The notes below the pieces were generated by a model that did no database searches, was not told the DNA's origin, and saw nothing but the letters and a program-made list of their open reading frames with translations. From Synaphobranchus kaupii (Eukaryota; Chordata; Actinopteri; Anguilliformes; Synaphobranchidae), in the NCBI GenBank assembly GCA_029718625.1, contig CM056376.1:25568496-25632495 (forward strand): a stretch of DNA of 64,000 nt. The letters run 5' to 3'. Below, piece after piece: positions 10,346 to 20,617 of the stretch. Every line of letters begins with the position of its first letter. Position 1 is the first letter of the stretch. The translations under genes were made by a program, and so were the position numbers.

Positions 10346-12378
10346 CGTACTTTATACAAAGGTTTTTTGTGGGGTCATTTTGACCCCAGGCTCTATAGCT
10401 GTATAAAACAAGAAAATATGCAACCATTATTATTCTCAGATTTTTGTGGGTGTTTCTGGGTATTTTCCCACAAACTTCACAAACTTCTGAGACCTTCTGC
10501 TGTCTCAGTCTGAGTTTAATGCAAAGTGTGCGTTAAGATTAAGCCCGATTGCTTACTTTTACTAAGACTTATACAGTAAGCTGATCACACTATCATATCT
10601 TCAAGTACTGTAGCTCTGTTTGGTAGCAGTGACTGATATGAGTAAAACCAATGTTTCCTGTGGAATCAGCAGGTAGTATGAGAGAGCTGTGTAGGAGGGA
10701 GGCAGTGATGGGGGGGGGGGGCATATTATGGTATATCTATACCATAGAGCAGAGGTAGGCAACCCTGGTCCTGGAGTGCCAGTGAACCGATAGTTCGGTG
10801 GATACCTATTTTCATACAGTCTATGGTGGCTACACCCTGAAGTTTTGGAGTGAGGGCGGGCAGTGCAGCGGTTGATCTGCGTGGAGAGGAGATAGAGAGA
10901 GCGAGTGAGCGATATAGCTAGCTTACAGTTTAGCTTTTTTCAATATTCTAGTTATAGTAGTCTATTTATTTTTGGTATATATTTTTTATAGTTAGCTTGA
11001 TAGTCCCTTGTTTTTGATAGTTCGTTTTTTCAGTCTAGCTTAGCAAGTCGCTAGCTAGTTTATTTAAAAAAAAAAATATATATAGGCTACTTTATTCAAA
11101 ATAAATATATAGTATAAAGCATATGCAAACTGCGTATTTGACAGGGATGTGGAGAGCTACTCTCTGCGTTGCATGCACGGTGGGGATATTTATTTCCTGT
11201 ATTTTTATGTTAAAACAAAACTGAATTTTACGTTCGGACGAGGTAAGTAAAGTATTTATTGTTTACTTTGTTCACACTGTGCCTTTGTTGGCCTGTTTAT
11301 GTCAAATATTTTTTGTAAACAAACTATTACTCCTGCTGCATGACACTGTTCAGTGTGAGCTGCAGTGCTGACTGTGGACAAGAGCAGCTATTTGCATTTT
11401 GTTGGTTAATGAAGTCACTTTTAAAAAATATTGTTGAATTTATGTTTCAGGGTATATTATTGCTATATGTGGTATTTCCTGCAGAAAGGGGGGATTTGGG
11501 TCAAATAGATGAGCCATGAGTTGTAGTAGATATACGTATGCATGCTACACATTTAACTTTGCAACCTATGTCCCTAACAGACATTCTCTCTTGGAGAGAG
11601 TTCAGTGCAGTGACCACATGTGCACCCCTTGAAAACAAAGCCCCTATATTATTACCTTATCACGCCCAGATTTAGGCATTTTTCTTATTTCAAAAGGGGC
11701 GGGGTCTAGTGAAACCAGCGTGTTTTGGTACCCCTTAAACACATTTTTTATCTAATGTTATCTAGCTAGCTTGAAGGACTAAAAGCTAGAATTGCTTTAT
11801 GTGGTTAACTGTAGCGTATTCTGACCTTGTCAGGCCTGCTTAGCAAGCTAGCGTTAGCTCGTCTTCAGCGGCAGCACTGCCAAAAATGTCCAGACGAGAT
11901 GATGATATCTGATTGGTCGAGAACCACCCGTGTGTTGCAGTAATGGATATGTAGTACATTAAAGTGGACTACAAATCGAACAACAATCATTAATCCATTA
12001 CTTTAAAAAATAAAAATGGGAACATATGGTCTATATCCTTATACCACACAGGCTAATTCAGGAACGTTTCGGCTCATTCTATAAATCAAATTTAAAAAAA
12101 TAGTCGATAGTCTCTGAAGCCTGTTCTATCTGTCATAGGGAATTTACTTCCGAAACCAGACTCCGCCCACGTCTGACGTACTCACTTGAGTAAGAGTACT
12201 GATTAAAAATAACGTCATGTTATGCCAAACGTCATGATTAAAAATAGCCCTCGCTGTCCCGAGGTATCCAATGTTATCAAGCAGAATTAAATTGCACAAA
12301 TGTTCTATGACACTGATCTGACTTCTCACAATGCCTTAGGGTGGTTTAACCATAGGCCTAATGTTTGTGAATGAAGCT
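10346..12378. other. Intergenic DNA, possible old repeat start at 10749
   Basis: No gene is recognised. 'cagaggtaggcaaccctggt' at about 10751 resembles the start of common fish repeats, but I found no matching opposite end. Short poly-G at 10710-10720. Otherwise AT-rich with no clear structure. Confidence 0.45.
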
Positions 12379-12383
12379 CTTTT
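12379..12383. repeat. Target site duplication, copy 1, left
   Basis: CTTTT immediately before the 5' LTR. It matches CTTTT at 19770-19774 after the 3' LTR, the 5-bp duplication usual for Ty3/gypsy integrases. Confidence 0.9.
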
Positions 12384-12642
12384 TGTAACGTTCCGTTCCC
12401 GTCCTGTCCGTTTTCCATGTTTTCCTTGTTTCCTTCCGTGTCATGTTGGATCCCTTGTCCGTGTTTCCCTCCTGGCTGTGGACTGGGCGTCTCCCTCGGG
12501 TACTTTTGGTTTCATTTTCCACTTTAGCTTCCGCCTATCACTCGCCCCTCTCGTTACTCACATTCCTCACTGCTGTGCTTCGACAATCACTCCTGATTTA
12601 ACATCACACCTGTTTCTCGTTTTCTCCTTCACTTCCTGCACC

Positions 12643-12650
12643 ATTTAAAC
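12643..12650 (+). promoter_or_regulatory. TATA-like box of the copy 1 LTR promoter
   Basis: atttaaac lies 30 bp upstream of the 11-nt self-primer segment at 12673, the spacing expected if the RNA begins at the primer. The same sequence is at 18509 in the 3' LTR and at 25379 and 31245 in copy 2. A promoter role is inferred from position only. Confidence 0.55.
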
Positions 12651-12672
12651 CCCTGGCTGGCTGCTATTCAGC

Positions 12673-12683
12673 GCCAGTTCGTT
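12673..12683 (+). promoter_or_regulatory. Candidate self-primer at the RNA 5' end, copy 1
   Basis: gccagttcgtt is the exact reverse complement of aacgaactggc at 13905-13915, just inside the LTR. In Tf1 and the sushi group the first 11 nt of the RNA fold back on the primer-binding site and prime minus-strand synthesis. The 11-nt length, the 2-nt offset of the binding site from the LTR, and the TATA-like box 30 bp upstream all fit that mechanism. The bases flanking the 11 do not pair. Confidence 0.75.
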
Positions 12684-13059
12684 GACTAACCTACCGTGTT
12701 TGTTTCGTATCCCGTTTCTGGTCCAGTGTTTGTGAGCCTGCTGGTTCATACCTGTTCGCCTGGTTTCCTGACTGGTAGCTATCTCTGCTAATCTTTCGCT
12801 GCTGCATGCATTTACCTGTTTCCCTTCAAAACCTCCAGACGCCGCAGTTCCAGTCTTCCCGCAGCTGTGTTTGTCCTCCCCGTGTTACGTACCTCCCGTA
12901 CTCGTGTTGCGGTACCAGGACCTCTGCATGCCAGCCGGCTTACGCCAGTATTGCCCGTGCTACGCCGCACCTTCCAACTCGGCGGTGCATTCACCAGCTA
13001 CAGTCCTGTCACAACACCCTGCCTTTAACCTCTGCTTTCTGCCCGGTTACTCAAGCTAC

Positions 13060-13750
13060 CCGGTCCAGTTTCCAGTCCTGTTCCAGCCCAGTTCCGATCC
13101 AGTTTCCAGTCTAGCTCCAGTCCAGTTTCCAGTCCAGTTCCAGTCCAGTTCCGGTGTTTTAGACACCTCCGTTCAAGTCCAGTTCCGGCTTGGAACAAGT
13201 TCCGTGCCGTCCCCTGTGTTCCTGAGTGGACCTTCCGGTCCAGCTTCCAGTCCAGTTCCAGTCCAGTTCCGGTGTTTTAGACACCTCCGTTCAAGTCCAG
13301 TTCCGGCGTGGAACAAGTTCCGTGCCGTCCCCTGTGTTCCTGAGTGGACCTTCCGGCCCAGTTTCCAGCCCAGTTCCAGTCCAGGTCCGGTGTTTCATAC
13401 ACCTCCGTTCAAGTCCAGTTCCGGCTTGGAACAAGTTCCGTGCCGTTCCCGTTTCCTGAGTGGACCTCCCGGTCCAGTTTCCAGTCCAGTTCCCAGTCCA
13501 GTTCCAGTCCAGTTCCGGTGTTTTATACACCTCCGTTCAAGTCCAGTTCCGGCTTGGAATAAGTTCCGTGCCGTTCCCGTTTCCTGAGTGGACCTTCCGG
13601 TCCAGTTTCCAGTCCAGTTCCGATCCAGTTTCCAGTCCAGTTCCAGTCCAGTTCCAGTCCAGTTCCGGTGTTTTAGACACCTCCGTTCAAGTCCAGTTCC
13701 GGCTTGGAACAGTTCCGTGTTTCTTCAAGTCCAGCTCCGGCTTGGAGCAG
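13060..13750. repeat. Minisatellite inside the LTR, period about 118-150 bp
   Basis: The phrase 'acctccgttcaagtcc' recurs at 13165, 13283, 13401, 13529 and 13679, giving steps of 118, 118, 128 and 150 bp. Each unit is itself built from repeats of 'ccagttccagt'. The array lies in the presumed R region and is present in all four LTRs (about 18926-19616, 25796-26486 and 31662-32352). Confidence 0.9.
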
Positions 13751-13778
13751 TCCTCAGTTGGACGCTATCCTGTGTTAA

Positions 13779-13808
13779 CTAACTAACCTGTTTTGCTCCC
13801 GTGTACAG
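13779..13808 (+). promoter_or_regulatory. Candidate 3' splice site in the LTR
   Basis: Overlapping ctaac branch-point-like motifs (13779-13787) are followed by a pyrimidine-rich stretch and an AG at 13807-13808, about 21 nt from the branch A. A possible donor is GTGAGC at 12732, just downstream of the presumed RNA start. Splicing would remove the minisatellite and most upstream ATGs before gag. Use in vivo is not shown. Confidence 0.4.
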
Positions 13809-13830
13809 CTTTGGGACCACCCCAACGCTT

Positions 13831-13836
13831 AATAAA
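13831..13836 (+). terminator. Polyadenylation signal in the copy 1 LTR
   Basis: AATAAA, 68 bp before the LTR end, followed by T- and GT-rich sequence. It would end transcripts when present in the 3' LTR (same signal at 19697). The copy 2 equivalents are at 26567 and 32433. Confidence 0.75.
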
Positions 13837-13904
13837 GTTCCACTTTCTGTAATCTGTCTCCTGGTCGTTGCACTTGGGTTCGTCCCGTATCAGGATCGTA
13901 ACAG

Positions 13905-13915
13905 AACGAACTGGC
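13905..13915 (+). promoter_or_regulatory. Primer-binding site of copy 1 (self-primed type)
   Basis: aacgaactggc begins 2 nt after the LTR and pairs with 12673-12683. I do not recognise a tRNA 3' end complement here: the usual TGG start next to the LTR is missing. That supports self-priming over tRNA priming. Confidence 0.75.
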
Positions 13916-13922
13916 CAACAAT

Positions 13923-14903
13923 ATGGACCCAGCCGATCTGGAACAGATTCGCCACGCCTTCTCCTGCCAAACTGCGATCAGCGACCAACAGGGTCGCCGT
14001 TTGGATGATGTGCTGGAAGTAGTTAGGGGCATCACGGAGCAAGTATCCCAACTTTCGCTCCACCAACCGCTACTACGGATTCCAGCCAACCCTACTCCTT
14101 CCTCTCCCGAACCCCATCCGGAGGCACCGGCTCCCACTTCCAGCCGTGAGCCCCGTGTACAACACCCCGAGTTATATCGCGGGGGGTTGGGGAGATGTCG
14201 TGAATTTCTACTTAAATGTGACATAGTGTTTCGGATGCAGCCCTCCTCCTTCGCCTCTGACTCCAGCAAGATCGCGTTCATTATGAGCAGCCTGGGAGGG
14301 AGCGCCCTGGAGTGGGCTACATCCATCTGGGACAGCCAGGCTCCGTTATGCAGCAACTTCGCAGCCTTTACGGCAGAGATGCGACGTGTGTTTGAACACC
14401 CGACCTGTGGACGTGACGCTACCCAGCGTCTGCTTCAAGTTCGCCAAGGCAACCGCAGTGTCGCAGAAATGGCCATTCAGTTTCGTACCCTCGCCGCGGA
14501 GTCAGGATGGAATGACGCCTCCCTCCAGGGGGCTTTCCGCCAAGCTCTCAGCGAGGAACTCAAGGACCAGCTTGCCACTCGGGAGGAATCCAACTCCCTT
14601 AATAGCCTCATCAGCCTCGCTATAGCCATCGATAATCGTCTCCGCATCCGGGCCCGGGAGCGGGGAGGAAGTTCCAGGCGTCATTCGCCCTCCGTCGTCT
14701 CTAATGTTCATTCACACTCCATCACTGGATCTCGGGCGCCTACGGGCGGGTCCGAGGAAGAGCCCATGCAACTGGGCAGAGTTGCGGTCAATCCCGAGGA
14801 GCGTCAGCGCCGTCAGCGCACCAGATCCTGTTTCTATTGCGGCAAGCCTGGCCATCAGATCGCCTCCTGTCCCATTCGCCCAAAAGAAGGGGCTCGCCAG
14901 TAA
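13923..14903 (+). CDS. gag: Gag-like polyprotein, retrotransposon copy 1
   Basis: 326 residues. It would form the capsid/nucleocapsid of the retrotransposon particle. The central part (roughly residues 75-235) has the look of the retrotransposon gag family (PF03732 type), with the FLLKCDIVF and [10 protein letters not shown] segments followed by an FTAEMRRVF helix. Near the C-terminus is one zinc knuckle, C-X2-C-X4-H-X4-C, at Cys303, Cys306, His311 and Cys316, expected to bind the RNA. The ATG at 13923 is the first in this frame after the primer-binding site and lies only 19 nt beyond the LTR. The frame ends at TAA 14901-14903, inside pol. There is no stop or frameshift. It differs from copy 2 at two residues I could see (Ser/Gly and Ser/Pro, both in the linker before the knuckle). 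Confidence 0.93.
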   Translation: MDPADLEQIRHAFSCQTAISDQQGRRLDDVLEVVRGITEQVSQLSLHQPLLRIPANPTPSSPEPHPEAPAPTSSREPRVQHPELYRGGLGRCREFLLKCDIVFRMQPSSFASDSSKIAFIMSSLGGSALEWATSIWDSQAPLCSNFAAFTAEMRRVFEHPTCGRDATQRLLQVRQGNRSVAEMAIQFRTLAAESGWNDASLQGAFRQALSEELKDQLATREESNSLNSLISLAIAIDNRLRIRARERGGSSRRHSPSVVSNVHSHSITGSRAPTGGSEEEPMQLGRVAVNPEERQRRQRTRSCFYCGKPGHQIASCPIRPKEGARQ

Positions 14904-17900
14904 GACTGGGCGTACTGACGAGCCCCATCGTCCCCAACCATGCTGCCCAGGACCGCCTCATGTTCAAGGCTACTCTCCTTTGGAGGGACAAGACCCTATC
15001 TTCTTCGGCCCTAATTGACTCCGGAGCTGACGCCAGCTTCATGGATATCACCTTCGCCAGGAGGGCCGGCATTCCCACGGAACGTCTCACTTCACCCATT
15101 TCAGCTCTAGCTCTGGACGGTAGGAGTTTGGGGTTAGTTACCCACTCCACCGTTCCTATCCAATTAATTCTATCTGGCAATCATCGGGAGTCCATTCAGC
15201 TATTACTGATTAACTCCCAACAATCTGCTCTGGTTTTAGGTCAGACCTGGCTTCGCCTCCACAATCCCCATATTGACTGGAAAGCCGGTCGCATCCTGGC
15301 GTGGAGTGCCCACTGTCTAGCCAGCTGTCTCCGTTCTGCACTACCCCCTCCGGGGCCCAGTAAACCCTGTTCCATGCAACCTATACCGGATTTAACGAAT
15401 GTTCCCAGCGAGTATCACGACCTCGCGCAAGTATTTTCTAAATCACGTGCTCTGTCCTTACCTCCTCACAGGCCGTATGACTGCGCCATTGACCTACTGG
15501 CTGGAGCTAAACTGCCATCGGGACGCCTCTACAGTCTGTCTGGACCGGAGAAACTAGCCATGGAGGAATACATCCACGACTCCCTCGCTTCGGGTATTAT
15601 CCGTCCCTCTTCATCCCCAGTCGGTGCAGGGTTCTTCTTCGTTGGGAAGAAGGATGGCTCCCTGCGACCCTGCATCGACTACCGGGGCCTCAACCAGGTC
15701 ACCATCCGTAACAAATACCCTCTTCCCCTCATTAACACCGCCTTTGAAGCCCTCTCTCCAGCTGTGACGTTCACCAAGCTCGACCTCCGGAATGCGTATC
15801 ACTTGGTGCGTATCCGTGAGGGGGACGAGTGGAAGACTGCTTTTAATACCCCGTTGGGCCACTACGAATACCTGGTGGTCCCTTTCGGCCTTACTAACGC
15901 CCCAGCAGTCTTCCAGAGCATGGTGAACGACGTCCTGCGGGACCTCCTAGGGAGGAGCGTTTTTGTTTATATCGATGATATTTTAATTTTTTCTCAATCC
16001 CCGCAGGAGCATGTCCGTCACGTTCGAGAGGTTCTCCAGCGGCTGTTGGAGAATCAGCTGTTTGTTAAGGCTGAGAAATGTTCCTTCCACGCTTCCACGG
16101 TCCCGTTCCTCGGCTTCATTATCGAGGAGGGCAGTATCCGGGCGGACCCTGTGAAAATCAAGGCGGTGACAGAATGGCCCCAACCCACCTCCCGCAAGCA
16201 CCTTCAACAGTTCCTGGGGTTTGCAAATTTCTACCGCCGCTTTATTCGCAATTACAGTTCCATTGCTGCTCCCCTGACTAAACTCACTTCCGTTGCCCTG
16301 CCTTACTGTTGGAATTCCGATGCCCAGCGAGCTTTCGAGCTACTCAAGGCTCGGTTTTCCTCAGCACCTATCCTCCTTCACCCTGACACTTCTCGGCAGT
16401 TTGTCGTTGAGGTGGATGCCTCCGACACCGGCGTGGGGGCCATTCTGTCTCAACGGTCCGCCTCTGATAGCAAGCTCCATCCCTGCGCATTCTTCTCCCG
16501 GAGGCTGTCCTCCGCCGAGAGGAACTACGATGTCGGGGATCGGGAACTGCTGGCGATAAAACTGGCTCTTGAGGAGTGGCGCCACTGGCTGGAGGGGGCA
16601 GGTACCCCTTTTCTTGTTTTTACCGACCATCAAAACCTCATTTATTTAAGATCTGCCAAGAGGCTCAATTCTCGTCAGGCTAGATGGTCGTTATTTTTTG
16701 CACGCTTTAATTTCTCTGTTTCTTTCCGCCCTGGTTCCCGTAATATTAAAGCAGATGCCCTGTCCCGCATTTTTTCCCCTCCCTCCAGTCCTGCTGATCC
16801 GGAGCCCATTTTGCCGGCCTCCTGTGTGGTGGCTGCGGTCTCCTGGGAGATTGAGGGCATTGTGAAGGCCGCCCAGACTTCCCAACCGGACCCCCGCAAT
16901 AACCCTAACTCCTGTCTTTTTGTCCCCGATTCCGTCCGCTCCCAGGTCCTCGAATGGGTTCACGCCTCGTGCCTGGCGTGTCACCCAGGTGTCGCCAGAA
17001 CTATCGCCCTCGTCAGGAGGAGTTTCTGGTGGCCTACCCTTAAAGGGGATACCCGTGCCTTCGTCCTGGCCTGCCCGGTGTGCGCCAGGAGCAAGGCTTC
17101 CCACCAGCCTCCCTCCGGTCTTCTCCTTTCCCTCCCCGTCCCTGGCCGTCCTTGGAGTCACATTGGTGTGGACTTCGTAACCGGTCTGCCGTTGTCAGAA
17201 GGTAACACCGTCATTCTGACAATAGTGGACCGGTTCTCCAAGGCGGTTCACTTTGTTCCCCTCCCCAAGCTCCCGTCCGCCCTTGAAACCGCTGAGCTCT
17301 TGGTGCTACACGTGGTCAGGCTGCACGGGATCCCCTCTGACATCGTGTCAGACCGTGGGCCCCAGTTCTCCTCCCGAGTTTGGAGGGCGTTCTGTGCAGC
17401 CCTGGGTGCCTCTCCTAGTCTTTCCTCGGGTTTCCATCCCCAGTCTAATGGTCAGGCAGAGAGGGCGAACCAGGACCTGGGGGCCGCCCTGCGGTGCGTT
17501 ACAGTGCGCAATCCTGCCTCTTGGAGCCGTTTTCTCCCCTGGGTCGAGTACGCACATAACTCCCTTAAGAGTGCCTCTACTGGCCTATCCCCGTTTGAGT
17601 GTGCTTTAGGCTATCAACCCCCTCTTCTGTCGACCCAGGAGGCCGAGATAGCTGTCCCCTCTGTTAGGGCCCATGTCCTTCGTTGCAAAAACATTTGGAG
17701 ACTCACACGCACCGCACTCCTTCACGCCAATTCCCGCTCCCAACGTCTGGCGGACCTTCACAGGACCGCAGCCCCACAGTATAGGGCCGGTCAGCAGGTC
17801 TGGCTCTCCACTGCAAACATCTCCCTTCCCTCTTCATCCAGAAAGCTTCAGCCCCGTTTTATTGGTCCCTTCCCCATCATTTGTCTAGTTAACCCGGTGT

Positions 17901-18238
17901 CTGTTAAACTTTCCCTCCCCGCCTCCCTCAAAGTTTACCCTGTGTTTCATGTGTCCCAGGTTAAGCCTGTCTCCTCCAGCCCCCTCAGTACCCCTGCCAT
18001 CCCGCCTCCTCCCGTCCGAGTTGTTGACAACGCCCCGGCCTACACGGTGAACCGTGTTATTGATATCCGCCGCAGGGGCCGGGGTTTCCAATACCTCGTC
18101 GACTGGGAGGGGTACGGTCCTGAGGAGAGGTCGTGGCTCCACAAGAGCCTGATCTTGGACCATTCAGTAATCCAAGACTTCCACGAACAGTTCCCTGACA
18201 AGACCAGGCCTCCGGGTACGCCAGGTGGCGTACATTGA
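14837..18238 (+). CDS. pol: Pol polyprotein with chromodomain, retrotransposon copy 1
   Basis: 1133 residues from the first Met of the open frame; expression is more likely by -1 frameshift from gag, entering near residue 16. Domains in order: aspartic protease with DSGAD at 61-65; reverse transcriptase about 210-430 with the YIDD catalytic box at 378-381; RNase H about 520-640 with Asp527 (VDASDTG) and Asp597 (TDHQN); integrase zinc finger from His709 to CPVC 746-749; integrase core with Asp779, Asp839 and Glu875, a canonical DD35E spacing; GPY/F module (GPF at 1010-1012); and a C-terminal chromodomain about 1066-1125 ([16 protein letters not shown]). The enzymes copy the RNA and insert the cDNA; the chromodomain in related elements directs insertion to modified chromatin. 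Every catalytic residue I looked for is present. The stop at 18236-18238 overlaps the polypurine tract. Confidence 0.96.
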   Translation: MRQAWPSDRLLSHSPKRRGSPVRLGVLTSPIVPNHAAQDRLMFKATLLWRDKTLSSSALIDSGADASFMDITFARRAGIPTERLTSPISALALDGRSLGLVTHSTVPIQLILSGNHRESIQLLLINSQQSALVLGQTWLRLHNPHIDWKAGRILAWSAHCLASCLRSALPPPGPSKPCSMQPIPDLTNVPSEYHDLAQVFSKSRALSLPPHRPYDCAIDLLAGAKLPSGRLYSLSGPEKLAMEEYIHDSLASGIIRPSSSPVGAGFFFVGKKDGSLRPCIDYRGLNQVTIRNKYPLPLINTAFEALSPAVTFTKLDLRNAYHLVRIREGDEWKTAFNTPLGHYEYLVVPFGLTNAPAVFQSMVNDVLRDLLGRSVFVYIDDILIFSQSPQEHVRHVREVLQRLLENQLFVKAEKCSFHASTVPFLGFIIEEGSIRADPVKIKAVTEWPQPTSRKHLQQFLGFANFYRRFIRNYSSIAAPLTKLTSVALPYCWNSDAQRAFELLKARFSSAPILLHPDTSRQFVVEVDASDTGVGAILSQRSASDSKLHPCAFFSRRLSSAERNYDVGDRELLAIKLALEEWRHWLEGAGTPFLVFTDHQNLIYLRSAKRLNSRQARWSLFFARFNFSVSFRPGSRNIKADALSRIFSPPSSPADPEPILPASCVVAAVSWEIEGIVKAAQTSQPDPRNNPNSCLFVPDSVRSQVLEWVHASCLACHPGVARTIALVRRSFWWPTLKGDTRAFVLACPVCARSKASHQPPSGLLLSLPVPGRPWSHIGVDFVTGLPLSEGNTVILTIVDRFSKAVHFVPLPKLPSALETAELLVLHVVRLHGIPSDIVSDRGPQFSSRVWRAFCAALGASPSLSSGFHPQSNGQAERANQDLGAALRCVTVRNPASWSRFLPWVEYAHNSLKSASTGLSPFECALGYQPPLLSTQEAEIAVPSVRAHVLRCKNIWRLTRTALLHANSRSQRLADLHRTAAPQYRAGQQVWLSTANISLPSSSRKLQPRFIGPFPIICLVNPVSVKLSLPASLKVYPVFHVSQVKPVSSSPLSTPAIPPPPVRVVDNAPAYTVNRVIDIRRRGRGFQYLVDWEGYGPEERSWLHKSLILDHSVIQDFHEQFPDKTRPPGTPGGVH
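14879..14885 (+). promoter_or_regulatory. Candidate -1 ribosomal frameshift heptamer, copy 1
   Basis: CCCAAAA sits in the gag frame as C_CCA_AAA, the X_XXY_YYZ arrangement for -1 slippage, six codons before the gag stop. Slipping back one base enters the pol frame directly. No other heptamer of this type was seen in the overlap. A downstream pseudoknot was not tested. Confidence 0.65.
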
Positions 18239-18246
18239 GGGGGGGG
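18237..18246 (+). promoter_or_regulatory. Polypurine tract, copy 1
   Basis: A G-rich purine run (ga followed by eight G) ends 3 bp before the 3' LTR and overlaps the pol stop codon. It is the expected plus-strand primer. Copy 2 has the same tract at 30973-30982. Confidence 0.85.
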
Positions 18247-18249
18247 TAC

Positions 18250-19769
18250 TGTAACGTTCCGTTCCCGTCCTGTCCGTTTTCCATGTTTTCCTTGTTTCCT
18301 TCCGTGTCATGTTGGATCCCTTGTCCGTGTTTCCCTCCTGGCTGTGGACTGGGCGTCTCCCTCGGGTACTTTTGGTTTCATTTTCCACTTTAGCTTCCGC
18401 CTATCACTCGCCCCTCTCGTTACTCACATTCCTCACTGCTGTGCTTCGACAATCACTCCTGATTTAACATCACACCTGTTTCTCGTTTTCTCCTTCACTT
18501 CCTGCACCATTTAAACCCCTGGCTGGCTGCTATTCAGCGCCAGTTCGTTGACTAACCTACCGTGTTTGTTTCGTATCCCGTTTCTGGTCCAGTGTTTGTG
18601 AGCCTGCTGGTTCATACCTGTTCGCCTGGTTTCCTGACTGGTAGCTATCTCTGCTAATCTTTCGCTGCTGCATGCATTTACCTGTTTCCCTTCAAAACCT
18701 CCAGACGCCGCAGTTCCAGTCTTCCCGCAGCTGTGTTTGTCCTCCCCGTGTTACGTACCTCCCGTACTCGTGTTGCGGTACCAGGACCTCTGCATGCCAG
18801 CCGGCTTACGCCAGTATTGCCCGTGCTACGCCGCACCTTCCAACTCGGCGGTGCATTCACCAGCTACAGTCCTGTCACAACACCCTGCCTTTAACCTCTG
18901 CTTTCTGCCCGGTTACTCAAGCTACCCGGTCCAGTTTCCAGTCCTGTTCCAGCCCAGTTCCGATCCAGTTTCCAGTCTAGCTCCAGTCCAGTTTCCAGTC
19001 CAGTTCCAGTCCAGTTCCGGTGTTTTAGACACCTCCGTTCAAGTCCAGTTCCGGCTTGGAACAAGTTCCGTGCCGTCCCCTGTGTTCCTGAGTGGACCTT
19101 CCGGTCCAGCTTCCAGTCCAGTTCCAGTCCAGTTCCGGTGTTTTAGACACCTCCGTTCAAGTCCAGTTCCGGCGTGGAACAAGTTCCGTGCCGTCCCCTG
19201 TGTTCCTGAGTGGACCTTCCGGCCCAGTTTCCAGCCCAGTTCCAGTCCAGGTCCGGTGTTTCATACACCTCCGTTCAAGTCCAGTTCCGGCTTGGAACAA
19301 GTTCCGTGCCGTTCCCGTTTCCTGAGTGGACCTCCCGGTCCAGTTTCCAGTCCAGTTCCCAGTCCAGTTCCAGTCCAGTTCCGGTGTTTTATACACCTCC
19401 GTTCAAGTCCAGTTCCGGCTTGGAATAAGTTCCGTGCCGTTCCCGTTTCCTGAGTGGACCTTCCGGTCCAGTTTCCAGTCCAGTTCCGATCCAGTTTCCA
19501 GTCCAGTTCCAGTCCAGTTCCAGTCCAGTTCCGGTGTTTTAGACACCTCCGTTCAAGTCCAGTTCCGGCTTGGAACAGTTCCGTGTTTCTTCAAGTCCAG
19601 CTCCGGCTTGGAGCAGTCCTCAGTTGGACGCTATCCTGTGTTAACTAACTAACCTGTTTTGCTCCCGTGTACAGCTTTGGGACCACCCCAACGCTTAATA
19701 AAGTTCCACTTTCTGTAATCTGTCTCCTGGTCGTTGCACTTGGGTTCGTCCCGTATCAGGATCGTAACA
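18250..19769 (+). repeat. 3' LTR of copy 1
   Basis: 1520 bp. It matches the 5' LTR at an offset of exactly 5866 bp with no difference found in the stretches I compared, including all the variable positions that separate copy 1 from copy 2. It is followed by the CTTTT target duplication (19770-19774). Confidence 0.95.
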
Positions 19770-19774
19770 CTTTT

Positions 19775-20617
19775 CCCTCAACTTATTCAAGACTCAAAAA
19801 TATTCAACAGTTTACACCATTCATTTACCAACTTAAATAATTTCACTGATGTTAAACAGTCACCTGATAGATAGGGGGAGGGTATTGACACAAACCTTTA
19901 ATCTGACATTAGTCCTCCAAGATACAGATGCAAATTACTTTTGGGGCAGACAAGCATTCATATGCAAGGTATTGTGGGATAGCTACTTGGCAAGAAGTAA
20001 TTACCTGTTGATGAGGGCTATCAAAATGTATAGCACTCTGTATTATTGCTATATTTCAATAGGCAGAACAGTTGTCAATGTTTTGCAGTAACATGATAAT
20101 GGGGGAGTCATGCCAAAATAATTATGGAAGTGGAAGAATGAAAAAGGAAATCAGAGGTTAAACCTCAGAGGTTAAATTTCATATTTTTCTGAATTTATGG
20201 TTCAAACACTGTTATAATCAAACCAATTCCATACAATAGTTCCTGGTTTGAGGGTGTATTTTATGATGAAGAAGGGCAGAATTCACAACAAAATCTTTAA
20301 AGCCAGTTTTCTCAAAACTGTGTTTTGCAAAATCGCAATATTCAAACAGTCATATCTCCAGAAATATTCACTCAGTCTCATCAAGGGATACCTCATTTTG
20401 TATTCTGTACTTCAACATGAGATGACGACTCAAAAAGTAGAATTTTGAAACATGTATCCAAAGTAGGGATCCGGTCACATATCTTCTTTGCTTGATCTAC
20501 TTGAGAAGTTTAGGTATATGTTGCATGTTAAGTCTTTATATTTATCATCAGTTAGCCTACACAGCCAGAGTGATGAAGTGAGCAAGATTAGATGGGCTTT
20601 TAATAAACTGTATTTTA
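19775..20617. other. Intergenic DNA
   Basis: AT-rich sequence between the 3' LTR of copy 1 and inverted repeat arm B. No gene or repeat was recognised. Confidence 0.5.

Larger units (their letters stand above)
12384..13903 (+). repeat. 5' LTR of copy 1
   Basis: 1520 bp, TG...CA bounded. It contains a TATA-like atttaaac (12643-12650), a likely transcript start near 12673, a C-rich minisatellite (about 13060-13750), and AATAAA at 13831. By these signals U3 is about 12384-12672, R about 12673 to 13850, and U5 the last ~50 bp. Several frames remain open across the minisatellite because its repeat lacks stops; I do not treat them as genes. Confidence 0.95.
12384..19769 (+). mobile_element. Full-length Ty3/gypsy chromovirus (Tf1/sushi-like), copy 1
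   Basis: A complete LTR retrotransposon of 7386 bp: two 1520-bp LTRs (TGTAAC...GTAACA) surround gag and pol in overlapping frames. The 5-bp target duplication CTTTT is perfect (12379-12383 and 19770-19774). The domain order protease, RT, RNase H, integrase and chromodomain places it in the chromovirus branch of Ty3/gypsy (Metaviridae). No envelope-like frame lies between pol and the 3' LTR. The two LTRs appear identical over every stretch I compared, and neither gag nor pol has an internal stop, so this is a very recent insertion that could be autonomous. No family name is assigned. Confidence 0.97.

Noticed and set aside
10751..10790. Start of a common fish repeat ('caaccctggtcctggagtgc')
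   Set aside because: No matching inverted end or target duplication was found downstream, so the boundaries could not be supported.
12871..13587. 238-residue P/S/V-rich open frame in the LTR, also repeated at 18737, 25607 and 31473
   Set aside because: Several frames are open at once across the minisatellite because its unit has few stops. The peptide is low-complexity and matches no family I know.
13829..14356. 175-residue minus-strand frame opposite gag (also at 26565-27092)
   Set aside because: Antisense shadow of gag and the LTR end. Its conservation in copy 2 reflects only the near identity of the two copies.
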